NCBI GenBank assembly: GCA_910578515.1
Contig: CAJTQR010000004.1
Coordinates: 62,001-126,000 of the forward strand
Direction: 5' to 3'
Length of the DNA: 64,000 nt
Origin: an uncultured Duncaniella sp.
GTDB taxonomy: Bacteria; Bacteroidota; Bacteroidia; Bacteroidales; Muribaculaceae
A model generated the notes under the pieces. That model did no database searches. It was not told the DNA's origin and saw nothing but the letters and a program-made list of their open reading frames with translations. This document shows positions 9,091 through 17,643 of the stretch, one piece after another. A program made the translations under genes and the position numbers. Positions within the stretch are counted from its first letter, which is position 1. Every line of letters starts with the position of its first letter.

Positions 9091-9223
9091 CTTGCAAAAA
9101 ATGTCTTAATAATGCTGTATGAATTAATAAACTGGTTTCGTTAGTTAGGGCTGCATGGACAACAGGATGGGTTCCAATGCAGATTTTAATAGTGCAAAAT
9201 TACAACTTATAGTGATAATTTCC

Positions 9224-9232
9224 TACCTTTGC
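9224..9232 (+). promoter_or_regulatory. Bacteroidetes -7 promoter element (TACCTTTGC)
   Basis: Perfect TAnnTTTGC, but 121 bases before the next ATG (9354), leaving a long leader that contains a terminator-like hairpin at 9286-9304. Confidence 0.65.
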
Positions 9233-9285
9233 AGCGGTTTTAATCACCATCGGAATTAATCTTTGAGCATTTTTTTCATGCACCT

Positions 9286-9304
9286 GAAGCCTCAGGGCTT
9301 TTTT
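9286..9304 (+). terminator. Terminator-like hairpin inside the leader of the 9354 gene
   Basis: AAGCC (9287-9291), loop TCAG, GGCTT (9296-9300), then T4. The stem is short. It lies downstream of the promoter at 9224 and upstream of the ATG, so it could end a roughly 65-nt RNA or attenuate the gene. Confidence 0.4.
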
Positions 9305-9353
9305 GGCTCACATTTGTTTATGAACTGATTTTAATTCTTAAATTCATCGTATC

Positions 9354-9926
9354 ATGTTACAACAAGGTTCAAAATTAAGTCTCGGTTTGCTTATATTCAT
9401 TTTGCTCGCCTCCTTCATCTGTCTGGGATTCGGAGTAGCTATCTATGGTCACACCATCACAAAGTGGTGGATTCCGGTCATTCCCGCCGCCATGGTAGCA
9501 CTCGGCACGGCTCCAATGATTTTCCGTAAATGGGAACGTCTCGTCGACATGAATTCAAGGATTGTGAATTTCCTCTGCCATATATTTGTGTTCGGCTCCA
9601 TCACCTATTTCCTTTTCCTGGGATTAAACGACTGGTGCGCCGACCCTGAGACAATAGCTGTGGAACACACCGAGGTAATCGGCAAGTATCAGAAAGCCCA
9701 CACCCGCTACCGCAGGGTGAGCCGCCGCTCACGCGTGGCTGACGGGCAGTACTACACTTATCATATCGTGGTTCGTTTTGAGGACGGACGCGAGAAAGAA
9801 CTCGAGGTACCCTTCAACACCTACCGCCGCACACGCAACGGCAGCCACCGTGACCTCACAGTGGAGAAAGGGCTTTTTGGCATCAGCGTAATCAAGCGCC
9901 AAGTCTCACCCGCCTCTGTCAACTGA
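9354..9926 (+). CDS. Uncharacterised inner-membrane protein
   Basis: I do not recognise this 190-aa protein. It has three predicted transmembrane helices (about residues 8-30, 36-56 and 72-92) followed by a soluble, basic C-terminal domain (about 100-190) containing RYRRVSRRSRVADGQYYTYHI and FEDGREKELEVPF, which reads as a small beta-rich domain. There is no catalytic motif. Its stop codon overlaps the 3' end of the convergent purU by 8 bases. The leader is long, with a hairpin followed by T residues. Function unknown. Confidence 0.7.
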   Translation: MLQQGSKLSLGLLIFILLASFICLGFGVAIYGHTITKWWIPVIPAAMVALGTAPMIFRKWERLVDMNSRIVNFLCHIFVFGSITYFLFLGLNDWCADPETIAVEHTEVIGKYQKAHTRYRRVSRRSRVADGQYYTYHIVVRFEDGREKELEVPFNTYRRTRNGSHRDLTVEKGLFGISVIKRQVSPASVN

Positions 9927-10809
9927 ACACTACAGTCTTGTTGTCGTAGGTAAGGATTTTGCGCTGTATGTGCTTCTCCACCGCTCTCGACAGCACTATT
10001 TTTTCAAGGTCGCGTCCTTTCTTCACCAGGTCGGCGATGGTGTCCTTGTGGGTTATTCTCACCACATCCTGCTCAATGATGGGACCGGCATCAAGCTCGG
10101 TGGTGACATAGTGGCTTGTGGCACCAATCAGCTTTACACCGCGCTCGTATGCCTGATGATAAGGCTTGGCGCCCACAAACGCCGGAAGGAATGAATGGTG
10201 GATGTTGATAATCCTGTTTGGATACCGGTTGATGAACTCTTCGGAGAGCACCTGCATATAGCGGGCAAGCACAATGAAATCCACGCCGTACTTATCGAGA
10301 ATCTCAAACTCACGCTTCTCCATCTCCACCTTGTTCTCGCGTGTCACCGGCACTACCTCAAACGGAATGTTGAACTGCTCACCGGCTATAGCGAGGTCAG
10401 GATGATTGCTTATAATCACAGGTATCTCCACATCCCATTCACCTGCCACATATCTTGCAAGCATGTCATAGAGACAATGCGACATCTTGCTCACGAAGAT
10501 AGCCATGCGCTGGCGACGGCTGGAGAAACTGATGCGGTAAGTCAGTTCATACCTTTTGGCATAAAGCGTGTTGAAATACTCGTCAATCTTCTCGCCCGGT
10601 ATCACGAACCGTTCCAAATCCCACTCCACACGCATGTAGAACACGCCGTTGACCCTGTCGACATACTGGTCAAGGTATATGATGTTACCTTGATTAGTCG
10701 TGATAAATTCAGTTATCACAGCGATGATTCCCGGCTGGTCGGGACAATGCATCCGCAAAATAGCGGTTTTCTTTGATTTCTTTTCCACCATAGTTAAGAG
10801 ATTGTACAT
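9919..10809 (-). CDS. purU: Formyltetrahydrofolate deformylase
   Basis: Hydrolyses 10-formyl-tetrahydrofolate to tetrahydrofolate and formate in the cytoplasm, balancing one-carbon pools and feeding formate to PurT-type purine synthesis. Residues 10-90 form an N-terminal ACT domain (MHCPDQPGIIAVITEFI). The rest is a formyltransferase-like domain, with the catalytic Asn/His in NIHHSFLPAF and the Asp in TTELDAGPIIEQD. At 296 aa it is slightly longer than E. coli PurU; Met7 (MVEKKSKK) is an alternative start. A -7 promoter element lies about 40 bases upstream on the minus strand. Family assignment is firm. Confidence 0.93.
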   Translation of the reverse strand: MYNLLTMVEKKSKKTAILRMHCPDQPGIIAVITEFITTNQGNIIYLDQYVDRVNGVFYMRVEWDLERFVIPGEKIDEYFNTLYAKRYELTYRISFSSRRQRMAIFVSKMSHCLYDMLARYVAGEWDVEIPVIISNHPDLAIAGEQFNIPFEVVPVTRENKVEMEKREFEILDKYGVDFIVLARYMQVLSEEFINRYPNRIINIHHSFLPAFVGAKPYHQAYERGVKLIGATSHYVTTELDAGPIIEQDVVRITHKDTIADLVKKGRDLEKIVLSRAVEKHIQRKILTYDNKTVVFS

Positions 10810-10814
10810 ATTGG

Positions 10815-10826
10815 GGACCTTGGTCC
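10815..10826. repeat. Small palindrome GGACC-TT-GGTCC in the purU leader
   Basis: Perfect 5-bp inverted repeat with a 2-base centre between the purU promoter element and its start codon. It could be an operator or leader hairpin; it may also be chance. Confidence 0.3.
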
Positions 10827-10846
10827 GGTTACTTTTACATCAAGTG

Positions 10847-10855
10847 GCAAATGTA
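10847..10855 (-). promoter_or_regulatory. Bacteroidetes -7 promoter element for purU (TACATTTGC)
   Basis: Minus-strand TACATTTGC, 37 bases before the purU start at 10809. No good -33 TTG is visible. Confidence 0.65.
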
Positions 10856-10952
10856 CGCAAAAAAATGTAGATTCCGTTACACGTCCCGCGAAAAATCAAC
10901 GTCATCGCCACTTCATCCCATCCTCACGCCACCTTCAAGCCTGCAGCACGTA

Positions 10953-11681
10953 TCACACCGTAAGCCCAAGATATGATTTGAACCTATCCACCGAGCTGTT
11001 GACTATCAGAGAGTCAGGAAATTCAGTCTCGCCGAGCAATGGAGGCAAAAATTCGTAATTGGCTATATCAAACGAGATATGCGCATCGCTACCAAGTATC
11101 ACGGGCACATCATATTTCTTACACAGTCGCAGTATTTCCACATTGTTCGCTCTGGCCGACTCCTTGTGACGGATGGGTTTGAGGGAACTGTTGTTAATCT
11201 CCAGAAGCGTGTGATGCTCCTTTGCAGCAAGCACTATCGGTTCAAACTCCAGCTCGGCAGTACCGTCGCCGGGATGACTGATAATATTAATAGCCGGATT
11301 GGCGATGACTTTTATCAGACCGGCAGTGTTCTCCTCCTTTGTGCCATGCCTGTAACACAATGAATGTATCCCGGCAATTGTAAAGTCGAGATATTGCATC
11401 ATCTTCCTGCTCATATCGAGGTCGCCCTGCGGATTCAGAATATTAATCTCGGCTCCGAGCATAAGCTCCACCCCATACATCATACGCGGCACCACGTGCA
11501 GATTACGGAAATATATCGGGTCGCAGGTACCCGGTATACCCGGCGCATGCTCGGTGATGCCAAGAAGTTTCAATCCTTTTTCCGAAGCGCCCGCAGCCAT
11601 CTCCTGAAGAGTGCTGAAAGCATGTCCGCTGGCTATGGTGTGGGTGTGCACATCCAATTCTATCTTGTTAAAATCCATCAC
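10953..11681 (-). CDS. PHP-domain phosphatase (YcdX-like)
   Basis: Cytoplasmic metal-dependent phosphoesterase of the PHP family; relatives include E. coli YcdX and histidinol phosphatases. Trinuclear-metal motifs appear in order: DVHTHT (HxH, residues 11-13), TEHAPG, GAEINIL, GIHSLCYRH, ISHPGDG and GSDAH near residue 200. The length of 242 aa fits YcdX-type proteins. There are two Met codons at the start; either could be used. The physiological substrate is not known for this group. A perfect -7 element lies 16 bases upstream on the minus strand, giving a very short leader. Confidence 0.88.
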   Translation of the reverse strand: MMDFNKIELDVHTHTIASGHAFSTLQEMAAGASEKGLKLLGITEHAPGIPGTCDPIYFRNLHVVPRMMYGVELMLGAEINILNPQGDLDMSRKMMQYLDFTIAGIHSLCYRHGTKEENTAGLIKVIANPAINIISHPGDGTAELEFEPIVLAAKEHHTLLEINNSSLKPIRHKESARANNVEILRLCKKYDVPVILGSDAHISFDIANYEFLPPLLGETEFPDSLIVNSSVDRFKSYLGLTV

Positions 11682-11696
11682 AATCTAAATTTTCGC

Positions 11697-11705
11697 GCAA
11701 AAATA
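11697..11705 (-). promoter_or_regulatory. Bacteroidetes -7 promoter element for the PHP phosphatase (TATTTTTGC)
   Basis: Minus-strand perfect TAnnTTTGC ending 15 bases from the start codon, implying a leader of about 10 bases. Confidence 0.6.
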
Positions 11706-11760
11706 CATAAAAATCTTACGTTTTTCTGATATTTTTTTATTCTAAGTGTAACTTTTTCAT

Positions 11761-11769
11761 TATTCTTGC
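11761..11769 (+). promoter_or_regulatory. Near-consensus -7 element for the efflux operon (TATTCTTGC)
   Basis: One mismatch to TAnnTTTGC, 78 bases before the first ATG of the five-gene efflux operon. Confidence 0.4.
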
Positions 11770-11847
11770 GTCATATAGGGTAAATGACAGTTCCCCCCTT
11801 TTACGGAACTTCTGAAAACCACAACTGCGAATATCTATTCATCGATT

Positions 11848-12510
11848 ATGATTATCAGTTTAAAAGATATCAACAAATCTTATCCCGGCGTGGTGCCCCT
11901 GCATGTGCTGAAGGATATAAACCTCACCATCGACAAGGGAGAACTCGTATCCATCATGGGTGCTTCGGGCTCAGGCAAATCGACATTGCTCAACATTCTC
12001 GGAATCCTTGACAATTACGACTCCGGCGAGTATTACCTCGACGGAGTGTTGATTAAGAACCTCAGCGAAAACAAGGCCGCCGACCTGCGCAACTATATGA
12101 TTGGATTCGTATTCCAGTCATTCAACCTCATCAATTATAAAAACGCGCTTGAAAATGTGGCTCTCCCCCTATTCTACCGTGGAGTGTCGCGCAAAAAGCG
12201 CAATATGCTCGCTATGGAACAGCTTGAAAGGATGGGTATGGCGGACCGTGCCACTCACCTTCCGAGCGAACTGTCGGGCGGTCAGAAGCAGCGCGTGGCG
12301 ATAGCCCGCTCGCTCATCACAAAGCCCTCAATCATCCTTGCCGACGAACCCACCGGTGCCCTTGACTCAAAGACCTCAAAAGAGGTGATGCAAGTGTTTC
12401 GTGACCTCAACGAGGATGGCATGACAATCGTAATCGTGACTCACGACCCCGGAGTGGGCGAACAAACCAACCGTATAATCCGAATTGTCGACGGACGCAT
12501 CGTATCATAG
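11848..12510 (+). CDS. ABC transporter ATP-binding protein (MacB/LolD type)
   Basis: Cytoplasmic nucleotide-binding subunit that powers the two permeases encoded directly downstream. Walker A is GASGSGKST (about residues 38-46), the Q-loop is in VFQSFNLI, the signature is LSGGQKQR, Walker B is ILADEPTGALD and the switch His is in VTHDPG. The 220-aa length is typical of LolD/MacB ATPases. It is the first gene of a five-gene operon with gaps of 5, 2, 52 and 6 bases. Gene content (ATPase, two MacB-fold permeases, HlyD-like adaptor, TolC-like channel) points to a tripartite export pump for an unknown small molecule or peptide. Confidence 0.92.
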   Translation: MIISLKDINKSYPGVVPLHVLKDINLTIDKGELVSIMGASGSGKSTLLNILGILDNYDSGEYYLDGVLIKNLSENKAADLRNYMIGFVFQSFNLINYKNALENVALPLFYRGVSRKKRNMLAMEQLERMGMADRATHLPSELSGGQKQRVAIARSLITKPSIILADEPTGALDSKTSKEVMQVFRDLNEDGMTIVIVTHDPGVGEQTNRIIRIVDGRIVS

Positions 12511-12515
12511 ACATC

Positions 12516-13733
12516 ATGATTGACCTTATAGACGAAATCCTTGCCACACTGCGCCATAACAAACTGCGCACCGCACTTACCGGATTTGCCGTGTCATGGG
12601 GAATATTTCTCCTCATAGTGCTGCTAAGTGTGTCGCGTGGACTCATCAACAAGATGGAGGATATGTTCTCGTCGCGCGACAACGAAATCATCTCCATCAC
12701 CGGCGGATGGGCACACAAACCGTACAAAGGACTCACCGAGGACCGGCAAATCAAACTCAAGGACAGAGACATGGGAATCCTGGCTTCGCAAAACGCAAGC
12801 AACATTGCGGAAGTTTCAGCTGAAATTGCCAGTGACTCTGCCGTTATCATGACCTCCAAGGACTATCTTACCGATGGTTATAAAGGTGTGTATCCCGCCG
12901 CGCAGGCTACCAACGGACTCACCATGAGCGACGGCCGTTTTATCAACCATAACGACATCAACTCCTCGCGCCGTGTCATAGTGATTAACAAGGAGTCGGC
13001 AAAAACCCTTTTCGGCGACAAAAAAGCTGTGGGTGAACAGGTAAAGGTCAACGACCTCTCCTTCACCGTGGTAGGCGTGTATGACCATGAATGGACCCGA
13101 GGTTCATTCATCCCCTTCACCACGGCACGCGGCATGAGCGGCGGCAGCGATGTGGTGCGCCGCATACATGTGAAGACCAAGGGGCTCACCTCGCTTGAGG
13201 ATGGAAAAGCAACCGAGAAAGCTTTCCGAAGCACTCTGGGACGCGTACACACATTTGACCCGGAGGATGAGAGCGCACTATGGTTGTGGAACCGATTCAA
13301 TGACTACCTGACCACATCCTCAGCCATGAATGCCATTGTGTTCGCGGTCTGGATTATAGGTATCCTCACCATGCTTTCGGGCATAGTGGGTGTGAGCAAC
13401 ATCATGTTCGTGTCGGTGCGCGAGCGAACCCATGAAATAGGTGTGCGCCGAGCCATCGGAGCCAAGCCGTTCAGCATCCTCAAGCAAATCATACTTGAAA
13501 GTGTGGCAATCACCACCTTGTTCGGATACGTCGGGATAGTGATGGGTGTGGTCGTGGCTCAGTTGATAGGGATGGCATTCGGCGAAGGCGGAGTGCTCAA
13601 AGACCCCACGGTCGACATAGCCATAGCCGTTCAAGTCACCGTAGTACTTATCATAGCGGGTGCCCTCGCCGGGCTTTTCCCCGCCATGAAATCACTTAAA
13701 ATCAAACCGGTAGAAGCGTTGCGCGACGAGTAA
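12516..13733 (+). CDS. ABC transporter permease, MacB/FtsX type (first)
   Basis: Inner-membrane mechanotransmission permease. It has an N-terminal helix at about residues 22-42 (TGFAVSWGIFLLIVLLSVS), a large periplasmic MacB_PCD domain (about 45-275), and three C-terminal FtsX helices. The latter include the coupling segment VRERTHEIGVRRAIGAK and the ending LKIKPVEALRDE. It starts 5 bases after the ATPase gene and is followed after 2 bases by a related permease, so the pump probably uses a heterodimer, whereas E. coli MacB is a homodimer with a fused ATPase. Substrate unknown. Confidence 0.9.
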   Translation: MIDLIDEILATLRHNKLRTALTGFAVSWGIFLLIVLLSVSRGLINKMEDMFSSRDNEIISITGGWAHKPYKGLTEDRQIKLKDRDMGILASQNASNIAEVSAEIASDSAVIMTSKDYLTDGYKGVYPAAQATNGLTMSDGRFINHNDINSSRRVIVINKESAKTLFGDKKAVGEQVKVNDLSFTVVGVYDHEWTRGSFIPFTTARGMSGGSDVVRRIHVKTKGLTSLEDGKATEKAFRSTLGRVHTFDPEDESALWLWNRFNDYLTTSSAMNAIVFAVWIIGILTMLSGIVGVSNIMFVSVRERTHEIGVRRAIGAKPFSILKQIILESVAITTLFGYVGIVMGVVVAQLIGMAFGEGGVLKDPTVDIAIAVQVTVVLIIAGALAGLFPAMKSLKIKPVEALRDE

Positions 13734-13735
13734 TT

Positions 13736-14980
13736 ATGAGAAATCCGATATTTGACATAGAAAACTGGCGTGAGATAGGCACCACCCTGGCGCAGAACAA
13801 GACACGCACCTTCATGACCGCATTCGGTATCTTCTGGGGCACCGCAATCCTGGCGCTTCTGATAGGTGGCTCATCCGGTCTGAAGCATTTCATGAGCAGA
13901 AACTTCGAAGGTTTCGCCACAAATGTGGCAATAGTATTTCCCGGACGCACCACCATGTCCTACGCAGGCTTTAACAAAGGGATGGCTCTTAAGCTCAACC
14001 TTCAGGATGTGATAAACATCCGCCGTGCCCTCCCACAGATAGAGCATTCGTCGGCTGTCAATTTCATGTGGGCAAACGCCATGTACGGTCAGAAGAAATC
14101 GAATGCCCAGCTGACAGGTGTGGAGAACGGCTACGATAAAATTTTCGTCCCCGTAATGCTGGAGGGTCGATTCATCAACGAGGCGGACAATACCAACAAC
14201 CGCAAGGTGTGCGTGGTCGGCAAAAAAGTATCCGAGGAACTCTTCGGCACCGGCTCAGCCTTAGGCAAAGAGGTATCCATCAACGACATATATTATAAAA
14301 TCATCGGTGTGGCGGCACAGACCTCCGAAATAAGCATAGGGGCACAGCTCGATGAGTCAATAGTGATACCCTACAATACCATGCGCAACAGCTACAACAT
14401 GGGTTCGGATGTCAACATGTTCATGATGACATTCAAAAGCGGATACGCCCCCGGCGATTATGAGAAGACCATACGCCGGCTCATTGTCAACAATCATCCC
14501 GTATCGCCCGATGACACAGGCGTGATGCACTATTTCGATGTGTCCGAACAATTCAAGATGGTAGACAATGTGTTTCTCGGCATCAGTCTGCTGGCGCTGT
14601 TTGTGGGCGTGGGCACTCTCCTGTCAGGTATCATCGGCGTGGGTAACATCATGTGGATAATAGTGCGCGAGCGAACCCATGAGATTGGCATACGACGCGC
14701 CATCGGAGCCAAACCGCGCGATATCATCATACAAATCCTGTCGGAAAGTATGGTACTCACCACCATAGCCGGAATCGCAGGTATATGCTTCGCCGCCATA
14801 ATCCTCGGCGCTGCCGAGCATCTCCTCGCGGACGAGAAGGGCACCATAGCATTCCAGCTCTCATTTGCCGAGTCAATCTACATCCTTGTCACATTCCTTG
14901 TACTTGGTACAGCGGCCGGACTAATCCCCGCCATCAAGGCAATGAAAATCAAACCGATTGAAGCACTCAACGACAAGTAA
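13736..14980 (+). CDS. ABC transporter permease, MacB/FtsX type (second)
   Basis: Partner of the preceding permease with the same layout: helix near residues 22-45 (TAFGIFWGTAILALLIGGS), periplasmic domain, and C-terminal FtsX module. The coupling helix VRERTHEIGIRRAIGAK is almost identical to that of the first permease, and the C-terminus (MKIKPIEALNDK) is similar, so the two are paralogues. They diverge strongly in the periplasmic domain, as expected for a heterodimer contacting one adaptor ring. It is translationally coupled to the previous gene (2-base gap). Confidence 0.9.
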   Translation: MRNPIFDIENWREIGTTLAQNKTRTFMTAFGIFWGTAILALLIGGSSGLKHFMSRNFEGFATNVAIVFPGRTTMSYAGFNKGMALKLNLQDVINIRRALPQIEHSSAVNFMWANAMYGQKKSNAQLTGVENGYDKIFVPVMLEGRFINEADNTNNRKVCVVGKKVSEELFGTGSALGKEVSINDIYYKIIGVAAQTSEISIGAQLDESIVIPYNTMRNSYNMGSDVNMFMMTFKSGYAPGDYEKTIRRLIVNNHPVSPDDTGVMHYFDVSEQFKMVDNVFLGISLLALFVGVGTLLSGIIGVGNIMWIIVRERTHEIGIRRAIGAKPRDIIIQILSESMVLTTIAGIAGICFAAIILGAAEHLLADEKGTIAFQLSFAESIYILVTFLVLGTAAGLIPAIKAMKIKPIEALNDK

Positions 14981-15032
14981 TACTCCCCCCTCATCACATT
15001 ATTGAAAACAAACAAATAAACTATAAACTACA

Positions 15033-16130
15033 ATGAAGAAATTTTTGCGGATTTTTATGTGGTGCCTTATAGCAGCAGTATTCATAGGCACCTTCGTGTA
15101 TCTGTTTATAAATTCACAGCCCAAGAAAGAGAGCTTCGACATCGTCACCCCCTCGCAGGGCGATATTGAACGTACCACTGTGCTCACCGGCAAAATCGAG
15201 CCGCGCGATGAAATCGAAATCAAGCCCCAGGTATCGGGTATCATCTCGGAAATCAACGTCGAGGCTGGCGATATGGTAAAAGAAGGCGATGTAGTGGCAC
15301 GCATCAAGATTATCCCCGATGAAGCCCAGCTCTCATCTGCCCTCTCACGCATTGAAAATGCAAAGATTTCATTGACCGATGCCCAGCAGAAACATGAGCG
15401 CAACACGCTTCTTTATGACAAGAAGGTAATAAGCCGTGAGGATTTCGAAAACACCGCCACCGCGCTCGCTCAGGCTAAGGCCGAGCTAAACGCAGCCCAG
15501 GATGCCTACTCAATCGTGAAGGAAGGTGTGTCAAAGACCAACGCCAAGGAGAGCAACACACTGGTGCGCGCCACCATCACCGGTCTGGTGCTTGACGTGC
15601 CCGTCAAGGTGGGTAGCTCTGTGATTCAGGCAAACACGATGAACGACGGTACGACCGTGGCCACCGTGGCTGATATGAACAATCTTATCTTCAAAGGCAA
15701 GGTGGATGAGACCGAGGTAGGCTTACTGTCAGTGGGACAAGAGATGCAGATTGCCATCGGTGCCCTCCCTGACCTTCATCTCAACGCCGTGGTGGAAAAC
15801 ATAGCCCCGAAAGGAACCGAGACCAATGGCGCCAATACATTCGAGATTAAAGCAGCTGTCAATGTCCCCTCAGGCGATAAGCTCCGCGCAGGTTACAGCG
15901 CCAACGCCACAGTCTCGCTCAGCAAGGTTTCAAATGTGCTCACCATCCCTGAAAGTGTGATAGAATGGTCGGGCGACAGCACATTCGTCTATGTCCTCAC
16001 CGACACTGTTCCCGAACAGAAATTCCAGCGCACCGCCGTGACCACCGGCACTTCTGACGGTATCAACATCCAAATCACCAACGGCATCGACTCATCATCA
16101 CGTCTCCGCGGAGCATCAGTCAAAAAATAA
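15033..16130 (+). CDS. Periplasmic adaptor (MacA/HlyD family)
   Basis: Membrane-fusion protein joining the inner-membrane permeases to the TolC-like channel. An N-terminal anchor (about residues 7-27) is followed by a lipoyl/biotinyl-like half (LTGKIEPRDEIEIKPQVSG), a helical hairpin (about 85-170, rich in A, Q, E and K with heptad spacing), the second lipoyl half (ATITGLVLDVPVKVGSSV) and beta-barrel/membrane-proximal domains ending at residue 365. It is the fourth gene of the efflux operon and is followed after 6 bases by the channel gene. The order and family match MacA. Confidence 0.9.
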   Translation: MKKFLRIFMWCLIAAVFIGTFVYLFINSQPKKESFDIVTPSQGDIERTTVLTGKIEPRDEIEIKPQVSGIISEINVEAGDMVKEGDVVARIKIIPDEAQLSSALSRIENAKISLTDAQQKHERNTLLYDKKVISREDFENTATALAQAKAELNAAQDAYSIVKEGVSKTNAKESNTLVRATITGLVLDVPVKVGSSVIQANTMNDGTTVATVADMNNLIFKGKVDETEVGLLSVGQEMQIAIGALPDLHLNAVVENIAPKGTETNGANTFEIKAAVNVPSGDKLRAGYSANATVSLSKVSNVLTIPESVIEWSGDSTFVYVLTDTVPEQKFQRTAVTTGTSDGINIQITNGIDSSSRLRGASVKK

Positions 16131-16136
16131 TCCACA

Positions 16137-17429
16137 ATGAAACATACCATCATCACTCTGCTTATGTTAGCCTCGCTCGGCACCATCCATGCCGAGGAAT
16201 GGAGTCTTGACAGTTGCATCACCTATGCGATAGAGCATAATCTCACCATCAAGTCGCAGGATATCGAACAGATGGGTGGCGAGCTTTCGGTCACCGAAGC
16301 CAAGGACAGATTTCTGCCCACACTCTCAGCCGGCGCCAACCAAAGCTGGGACTTCGGTCGAGGTCTGACCTCGGAAAACACTTATGCCAACCGCAACACA
16401 TCTATGTTCGGATGGAATGCCAACCTGTCGCTCCCGTTGTTCCAGGGACTGAGCGCGGTGCGCCAGTTGAAATACGCCCACGCCAATCTCAAGATGCTCT
16501 CCGAACAGAAGGAAGCCGCCAAGGATGAAGTGACACTCAGCGTAATCTCCTACTACCTGCAGGCACTCTACAACCGCGAGATGCTCGCTGTGAATGAGGA
16601 GCAGTTGCGACTGTCGAAGGTGCAGCTCGAGCGCCAGCGTATAATGCTCGAAGCCGGAAAAGTGCCTGAAGTGGATGTGATTCAGGCCGAGGCTCAGGTT
16701 GCCAAAGATGAACTATCGGTTGTGACCGCCGGCAATGACTATCAACTCGCGCTGATTGACCTTGCGAAAGTGCTCGAGCTCGATGACGTGACCGGTTTTG
16801 ACGTAAAGCCACTACCCGACAACGCCGTGTCGCTGCTCAGTGCGGACGAGGTATACAACAATGCCCTCAGCTTCAACCACTCCATCCTTGCCGCACGCCA
16901 GGGAATAGAGGTTGCCGACAAAGCCGTCACCGTTGCCAAGAGCGGATATCTGCCACGCCTCAACTTCAATGCCGGACTCGGCAGCAGTTACTACACCGTG
17001 TCAGGTATGGATGGCAACTCATTTGGCAAACAGATGCGCGACAACTTCTCCAAAAGTCTCGGATTCTCCCTCTCAGTGCCTATCTTCGACGCATTTTCCA
17101 CCCGCAACCAGATTCGTCAGGCTAAAGTGCGACGTCTGAACGCAGAGCTCAATCTGGCTCAGCAACAGAGCGAACTACACAAGACTATCCGTCAGGCATA
17201 CTATCAGGCTGTAGGTGCGGAGAAGAAGTATCATGCAGGCGAGACTGCGGTCAATGCTGCAAAAGCCGCCCTCGACGCCATGACCGAGAAATACAATTAC
17301 GGCAAAGCTAACGCCACCGAGTGGGAACAGACACAGTCGACCTACATCACCACCCTCGCACAGCAGGTGCAGGCAAAATATGAGATGATACTCCGCAACC
17401 GCATTCTTCTTTTCTATAATAAACATTAA
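16137..17429 (+). CDS. TolC-family outer-membrane efflux channel
   Basis: Outer-membrane trimeric channel/periplasmic tunnel. A signal peptide covers residues 1-19 (LASLGTIHA). Two internally repeated OEP units are visible: SLDSCITYAIEHN with coiled-coil helices, and a second starting around residue 235 (ADEVYNNALSFNHSILAARQGIEVADKAVTVAKSG cut here in two repeats of the family pattern). The 430-aa length is usual. It is the last gene of the MacAB-like operon, closed by a strong terminator 64 bases downstream. Confidence 0.9.
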   Translation: MKHTIITLLMLASLGTIHAEEWSLDSCITYAIEHNLTIKSQDIEQMGGELSVTEAKDRFLPTLSAGANQSWDFGRGLTSENTYANRNTSMFGWNANLSLPLFQGLSAVRQLKYAHANLKMLSEQKEAAKDEVTLSVISYYLQALYNREMLAVNEEQLRLSKVQLERQRIMLEAGKVPEVDVIQAEAQVAKDELSVVTAGNDYQLALIDLAKVLELDDVTGFDVKPLPDNAVSLLSADEVYNNALSFNHSILAARQGIEVADKAVTVAKSGYLPRLNFNAGLGSSYYTVSGMDGNSFGKQMRDNFSKSLGFSLSVPIFDAFSTRNQIRQAKVRRLNAELNLAQQQSELHKTIRQAYYQAVGAEKKYHAGETAVNAAKAALDAMTEKYNYGKANATEWEQTQSTYITTLAQQVQAKYEMILRNRILLFYNKH

Positions 17430-17465
17430 ATCTGACATGCCGGAAATATCCGGTATATCTGACAT
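17430..17465 (+). repeat. 9-bp direct repeat flanking a CCGG dyad after the tolC-like gene
   Basis: ATCTGACAT occurs at 17430-17438 and 17457-17465, bracketing TGCCGGAAATATCCGGTA. It lies in the 3' untranslated region between the stop and the terminator. No function is evident. Confidence 0.4.
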
Positions 17466-17492
17466 ATTTGAACAGTTTACCTTATGGTAACG

Positions 17493-17523
17493 AAGGGGGA
17501 TTTCAGTGAAATTCCCCTTTTTT
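17493..17523 (+). terminator. Intrinsic terminator of the efflux operon
   Basis: 12-bp stem (17493-17504 with 17508-17519, one G-T pair), 3-base loop, then a T run to 17523. Confidence 0.92.
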
Positions 17524-17601
17524 ATACCTGTTTATCATGGAGCTTTCAGCATTTTAAAGTTTTTTAACCATATTTCGATGCTTTTACCAATTAAATGATT
17601 G

Positions 17602-17610
17602 TACTTTTGT
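17602..17610 (+). promoter_or_regulatory. -7 promoter element for the Crp/Fnr gene (TACTTTTGT)
   Basis: TAnnTTTG match 34 bases before the ATG at 17644. It rules out the in-frame upstream TTG at 17599 and ATG at 17611 as starts, since they would lie at or before the transcription start. Confidence 0.6.
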
Positions 17611-17643
17611 ATGTTTTATAACATAGTTGCGAAACACAGCCCT

